Assembly: GCA_050999155.1 (NCBI GenBank)
Contig: JBPCPM010000104.1
Coordinates: 1 to 9,367 of the forward strand
Reading direction: 5' to 3'
DNA length: 9,367 nucleotides
DNA from: JBPCPM01 sp050999155
GTDB lineage: Bacteria > Actinomycetota > Thermoleophilia > Solirubrobacterales > 70-9
Below are positions 7,099 through 9,367 of this stretch, in pieces. Both the position numbers and the translations under genes were made by a program. How positions within the stretch are numbered: position 1 is the first letter of the stretch; each line of letters opens with the position of its first letter. The notes beneath the pieces were generated by a model. The model saw nothing but the letters and a program-made list of their open reading frames with translations, had not been told where the DNA came from and did not search any database.

Positions 7099-7628
7099 CC
7101 GTCCCCGCCCGCCAAGCCCAGGTCGCCGTGATCGGCGCGCACGCGCCGGCTCCTGGCGCGGCCGCAATCGCCGAGGAGCTCGGCCAGGCCCTCGCGTGGC
7201 GAGGGCTCACGGTCGTCTGCGGCGGGCGTGGCGGGGTGATGGAAGCGGCGGCTCGTGGTGCGTACGAGGCCGGGGGGACGGTGATCGGGGTGCTGCCCGG
7301 AGAGGACCCGGCCGCCGCCAACCCCTGGTGTACCCACGTCGTCGCCACCGGCACCGGGACGGCGCGGAACCTCGCGGTCGTCTGCTCTGCCGATGTCGTG
7401 GTCGCCGTCGCCGGCGCTTGGGGGACGCTGTCGGAGATCGCGCTGGCCCGGTGCGCGGGACGGGAGGTCATCGGCCTCGCGACCTGGGAGATGATGACAC
7501 CCGGCGGAGGGGACCCTCCAGGAGTGGTACCGGTCGCCGATGTGAGCGAAGCGATGGCCGCGGTCGAACGTCTGCTTGGCCGCTCGCCGAGCCTGGGCAC
7601 GAACAGCACTGATAGGTTCGCGCCATGA
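7095..7628 (+). CDS. SLOG/LOG-family protein (TIGR00725-like)
   Basis: A 177-aa Rossmann-type protein related to LOG (lysine decarboxylase-like, nucleotide phosphoribohydrolase) proteins and to nucleotide-binding SLOG domains. It begins VAVIGAH (10-16) and has GGRGGVMEAAARGA (43-56), then GTVIGVLPG (61-69). GAWGTLSEIAL (107-117) occupies the place of the PGGxGTxxE motif of LOG phosphoribohydrolases. The GT..E part is kept but the first glycine pair is altered, as in the TIGR00725 branch. It may cleave nucleoside monophosphates or only bind a nucleotide; the sequence does not decide. The GTG start at 7095 overlaps the helicase TGA, and the stop overlaps the next ATG. The last 15 or so residues are polar and probably disordered. 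SLOG proteins also act as nucleotide sensors in some defence systems, but nothing here supports that role. Confidence 0.85.
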   Translation: MTVPARQAQVAVIGAHAPAPGAAAIAEELGQALAWRGLTVVCGGRGGVMEAAARGAYEAGGTVIGVLPGEDPAAANPWCTHVVATGTGTARNLAVVCSADVVVAVAGAWGTLSEIALARCAGREVIGLATWEMMTPGGGDPPGVVPVADVSEAMAAVERLLGRSPSLGTNSTDRFAP

Positions 7629-8497
7629 CACGCGAAATCGACATCGGTGCCATCTTCGAACGGGTCTTTACGTACTACCGGGACAACGCCTCGGTGCTGT
7701 TGCCTGTGGCGCTCATCATCTTCCTTGTTCCCGCCCTGATCCAGGGCGCGGTCGCCACCGGGAGCGTGGGACTCGGAACCATCCTGCTCAGCTCGATTGT
7801 CGCCCTGGTTGCGAGCTACTGGTACGCGGGTATGGTCGTGGAACTGGTCAGCGACGTCCAGGACGGGCGCCGAGACCAGAGCGTGGGAGAGCTGTTCGCC
7901 GCCGTCGCGCCGGTCGTCGTGCCACTGATCGGGGCCTCGTTCCTCGCGGCCATCGCCACCGGCCTCGGGCTGGTCCTGTTCATCATTCCCGGACTCTTCG
8001 TGCTCACCTACCTGGCGGTCCTCGCGCCCGTGGTCGTCATCGAACGCCCCGGGGTCATTCCGGCCTTTTCCCGCAGCTTCCAGCTCGTCAGCGGCAACGC
8101 GCTGCGCGTGTTCGGAGTGATCGTTGCGATGTTCGTCATCCAGTTCATCCTGCAGGCGATCATCGGCGGCATCTTCCGCGGCATCGGCGACAACTTCGCC
8201 ACCATCGCGCTGGGCAGCCTGATCGCAAACACCGTCGCCGCGCCCCTCACAGCCCTGGCCGCCGGCGTCTTGTACTTCGCCTTGCTCGACGCCCACGGCG
8301 CCGGGGGCCCGGACACGGTCGACCAGCCCGGCGGGCGGACCCAGCCGATCGGCAGCTCGGAAGGACCGGGCGGGTCCGGCGCCCAGGCAAGCGCGTCTCC
8401 CGCCCATGACCCTTCCCAGACCGCCGACCCGGCCGCGGACCCCAGCACCGGGACAGCGGGATCTGGCGAATCAGAGCCCGGGGAACCCAGGCGGTAG
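7625..8497 (+). CDS. Polytopic membrane protein (glycerophosphodiesterase-membrane/UPF0259-like) with disordered C-terminal tail
   Basis: A 290-aa integral membrane protein of unknown function. The N-terminus is amphipathic and cytosolic-looking (DIGAIFERVFTYYRDN, 6-21). Hydrophobic segments lie at about 24-43, 50-72, 92-116, 117-139, 162-184 and 194-221. The stretch IIPGLFVLTYL (120-130), followed by PVVVIE and an AFSRSFQLVSGNALRVF segment (147-163), is the pattern of the family often labelled glycerophosphoryl diester phosphodiesterase membrane domain or UPF0259. Those labels describe the membrane module only; no phosphodiesterase domain is present. Residues 225-290 are rich in G, S, P, D and A with no hydrophobic core, so probably a flexible cytosolic tail. 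The ATG at 7625 overlaps the LOG-family stop (ATGA), making it the last gene of the folP-helicase unit. Family placement is moderate; function is unknown. Confidence 0.8.
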   Translation: MTREIDIGAIFERVFTYYRDNASVLLPVALIIFLVPALIQGAVATGSVGLGTILLSSIVALVASYWYAGMVVELVSDVQDGRRDQSVGELFAAVAPVVVPLIGASFLAAIATGLGLVLFIIPGLFVLTYLAVLAPVVVIERPGVIPAFSRSFQLVSGNALRVFGVIVAMFVIQFILQAIIGGIFRGIGDNFATIALGSLIANTVAAPLTALAAGVLYFALLDAHGAGGPDTVDQPGGRTQPIGSSEGPGGSGAQASASPAHDPSQTADPAADPSTGTAGSGESEPGEPRR

Positions 8498-8501
8498 ATC
8501 G

Positions 8502-8519
8502 CCCCGGCCGCATCCGGGG
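8502..8519 (+). terminator. Possible hairpin terminator after the operon
   Basis: CCCCGG (8502-8507) pairs with CCGGGG (8514-8519) around a 6-nt loop, 4 bp after the membrane-protein stop. The stem is all G/C but no T-run follows, so termination here is a guess from position and stem strength. Confidence 0.3.
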
Positions 8520-8544
8520 ACGGTCATTCGGGACGCCAGCGATG

Positions 8545-8564
8545 AAGGGTCGTCCACTACCCTT
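8545..8564. promoter_or_regulatory. Inverted repeat overlapping the likely tRNA-Phe promoter
   Basis: AAGGGT (8545-8550) and ACCCTT (8559-8564) form a perfect 6-bp dyad with an 8-nt spacer. TACCCT (8558-8563) fits a TANNNT -10 box ending 9 nt before the mature tRNA, so the right arm overlaps a plausible promoter. No good -35 box is seen at the normal spacing. The dyad could be a chance match or a second terminator stem for the upstream operon. Confidence 0.3.
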
Positions 8565-8572
8565 GCCGCCAC

Positions 8573-8645
8573 GGCGAGATAGCTCAGTTGGTAGAGCACA
8601 CGACTGAAAATCGTGGTGTCCCCGGTTCGAGTCCGGGTCTCGCCA
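8573..8645 (+). tRNA. tRNA-Phe (anticodon GAA)
   Basis: A complete 73-nt cloverleaf. The acceptor GGCGAGA (8573-8579) pairs fully with TCTCGCC (8638-8644), and the discriminator base is A. The D arm is GCTC/GAGC. The anticodon stem CACGA/TCGTG closes the loop CTGAAAA, giving anticodon GAA for phenylalanine. The variable loop has five bases, and the T arm is CCCGG-TTCGAGT-CCGGG. The 3' CCA is not encoded. A short T5 run lies just downstream (in CTCTTTTTCC). The 3' half is the likely attachment site for the element whose integrase remnant abuts it. Confidence 0.98.
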
Positions 8646-9120
8646 TCTCCTCTTTTTCCCTGGTATCGGGCGGGTTTTCGTTCTCGCTTATCGCGGCCTC
8701 GGTGAGGGTTTGCGTGCCAGGATCGAGGCTTGAGGGGCAATTCGGGGGCAGAACTCCGTCCTGGAGGCCCTCGGGTGGCGCTCCGTAGAGCTGCTCGCGG
8801 GCGCGGCGGATGAGGCGGTCGAAGGCGGTGCCGTGGGCGCGCTGGACGCGCTGTTCGAGCTGGGCGTAGACGTCGAGGGTCATCTCTGGAGTCGGCGTGG
8901 CCGACCTGGCTCATGACCCACTTGACGCGAAGCTGTTGGCCAGCAGCGCGATCGAGATGTAGGTGCGCCGCAGCGCGTGCGGGGTGACGTTGGGCAGCGG
9001 TGGCAGGCCGCGCACGGTGTGCAGCCGGGTAGCTTCGCGAGCGGCGTCGCCGACGATCTGGCCGACGCGCTGGCGGCTCATGCGCCCGCCGTTGAGGTTG
9101 GGCACGGCGTAGGCGTCGCG
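8584..9120 (-). pseudogene. Tyrosine recombinase/integrase remnant, 5'-truncated with two compensating frameshifts
   Basis: The catalytic C-terminal half of a phage-type integrase reads leftwards toward tRNA-Phe. From about 9120: VPNLNGGRMSRQRVG, then TPHALRRTYISIALLANSF, with the HxxR box (HALR). A single missing base between 8928 and 8927 breaks the frame (expected SFDVKWV). The next frame gives VKWVMSQVGHADS, with the GH box. One extra base within 8887-8884 restores the first frame at MTLDVYAQLEQRV, with the tyrosine nucleophile in DVYAQ. So the H, R, GH and Y residues survive across two frames. The N-terminal DNA-binding domain, first catalytic arginine and lysine are absent; upstream sequence is the antitoxin promoter. 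The restored frame ends at 8584, after passing antisense through the tRNA's 3' part. It is probably inactive, and the 5' boundary is approximate. Confidence 0.85.
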
Positions 9121-9165
9121 AGCGATCGCGAAGCTCCTCACATTCGAGCCCCGGTAGCCGAACGG

Positions 9166-9228
9166 CGTACGGGACGCCGATACGTACCTTACCCGCACAT
9201 CTTGTACATCGAGAGCATCTCGCGTACA
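9166..9228. promoter_or_regulatory. Array of GTAC-centred repeats, candidate antitoxin operator
   Basis: GTAC cores occur at 9167, 9184, 9204 and 9224; the last three are exactly 20 bp apart, about two helical turns. The one at 9203-9208 is a full TGTACA palindrome and 9223-9228 is CGTACA. Between these two, CGAGA (9210-9214) and TCTCG (9218-9222) form an inner inverted repeat. Escherichia coli YefM is known to bind TGTACA-core palindromes at its own promoter, which fits the Phd/YefM-like gene just downstream. The operator role is inferred. Confidence 0.45.
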
Positions 9229-9230
9229 CT
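9202..9230 (+). promoter_or_regulatory. Predicted promoter of the antitoxin gene
   Basis: TTGTAC (9202-9207) and TACACT (9225-9230) sit 17 bp apart, the optimal sigma-70 spacing. The -10 box ends 6 nt before the GTG at 9237, so transcription would begin at or next to the start codon, giving a leaderless mRNA. There is no ribosome site, which agrees. Both boxes overlap the GTAC repeats, so a bound repressor would block polymerase. Confidence 0.5.
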
Positions 9231-9236
9231 CAGTGC

Positions 9237-9367
9237 GTGTCGTCTGCGCCACCGCTCAGCGTTTCCGAAGCCCGCCGCCAGCTGGCGGCGATCATCGATC
9301 GCGTCGGCGTCGAGCACGCGCCGGTCTACCTCGCGCGTCGCGGCCGCCGCGTCGCGGCGGTCATCGA
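9237..9367 (+). CDS. Phd/YefM-family antitoxin, 3' partial
   Basis: The first 43 residues of a probable type II antitoxin, cut by the window end. The pattern PLSVSEARRQLAAIIDRV, then a short EHAPVYLARRG and RRVAAVI, matches the N-terminal DNA-binding fold of Phd/YefM proteins (SVSEAR..L..ll..v....pv.ltrrG.pvAvl). These proteins repress their own operon and neutralise a partner toxin such as a RelE/YoeB, Doc or PIN-domain nuclease; any partner would lie outside this window. I chose the GTG at 9237 because it puts the conserved SVSEAR at residues 8-13 and sits at the expected transcription start of the promoter. The gene lies just beyond the broken integrase and points away from it, as in accessory regions inserted at tRNA genes. 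Confidence 0.8.
   Translation, partial: MSSAPPLSVSEARRQLAAIIDRVGVEHAPVYLARRGRRVAAVI

Noticed and set aside
4672..7167. 831-codon open frame antisense to the helicase
   Set aside because: It mirrors the helicase gene, which has all SF2 motifs. The antisense translation has no recognisable domain and arises from the GC bias of third codon positions.
7095..7628. SLOG protein as part of an anti-phage defence system
   Set aside because: Stand-alone SLOG/TIGR00725 proteins are widespread housekeeping proteins, and no effector (TIR, nuclease, known sensor) is fused or adjacent apart from a generic membrane protein.
8588..8788. Short plus-strand frame beginning in tRNA-Phe
   Set aside because: Translation of a tRNA and of antisense integrase sequence; no protein features.
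8646..9230. CRISPR array or insertion sequence in the tRNA-flanking region
   Set aside because: No regularly repeated units with spacers and no terminal inverted repeats or transposase; the stretch is explained by the integrase remnant and the antitoxin control region.
9121..9252. Upstream part of the integrase frame as a true N-terminus
   Set aside because: It overlaps the antitoxin promoter and start and shows no recombinase motif; the integrase is better seen as 5'-truncated.

Overview
The window is very GC-rich and strongly codon-biased, with many GTG starts and four-base ATGA/GTGA gene overlaps. Together with the gene types (transmembrane GGDEF/HD-GYP protein, SftH/MrfA-type helicase, a tRNA-linked integrase of a style I associate with Solirubrobacterales/Thermoleophilia), this suggests a high-GC actinobacterial chromosome. 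The phylum-level call is fairly firm; the class-level call is an inference from memory of similar proteins.

Layout. (1) Positions 2-2029 (+): a membrane-anchored protein, cut by the window edge, with a degenerate GGDEF domain, an intact-looking HD-GYP phosphodiesterase domain, a C-terminal transmembrane helix and a long charge-segregated tail. A compact glycerate kinase (2026-2997, +) follows with a GTGA overlap. (2) A HAD-superfamily phosphatase (3044-3853, -) converges on the kinase. (3) About 78 bp separates the HAD gene from a divergent four-gene unit on the + strand: a divergent dihydropteroate synthase homologue (3932-4765), a DUF1998-type superfamily 2 helicase (4762-7098), a SLOG/LOG-family protein (7095-7628) and a polytopic membrane protein (7625-8497). 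All three junctions are 4-bp stop/start overlaps, so this looks like one translationally coupled operon. (4) 8573-8645: tRNA-Phe(GAA). (5) Immediately beyond the tRNA 3' end, on the minus strand, lies a 5'-truncated tyrosine recombinase carrying two compensating single-base indels. Its open frame runs antisense into the tRNA. (6) At the right edge a Phd/YefM-type antitoxin gene begins (9237, +), behind a well-spaced promoter and a series of GTAC-centred repeats.

The left 8.5 kb is core chromosome: c-di-GMP signalling, glycerate metabolism, folate-type chemistry and DNA repair. The tRNA-Phe marks the boundary of an accessory region: an eroded integrated element with its integrase end against the tRNA and a toxin-antitoxin gene just inside. 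The best candidates for something new are the tailed HD-GYP protein, the folP-like gene altered at several signature positions and coupled to a repair helicase, and the regularly spaced GTAC operator array in front of the antitoxin. I found no CRISPR array, insertion sequence or rRNA.
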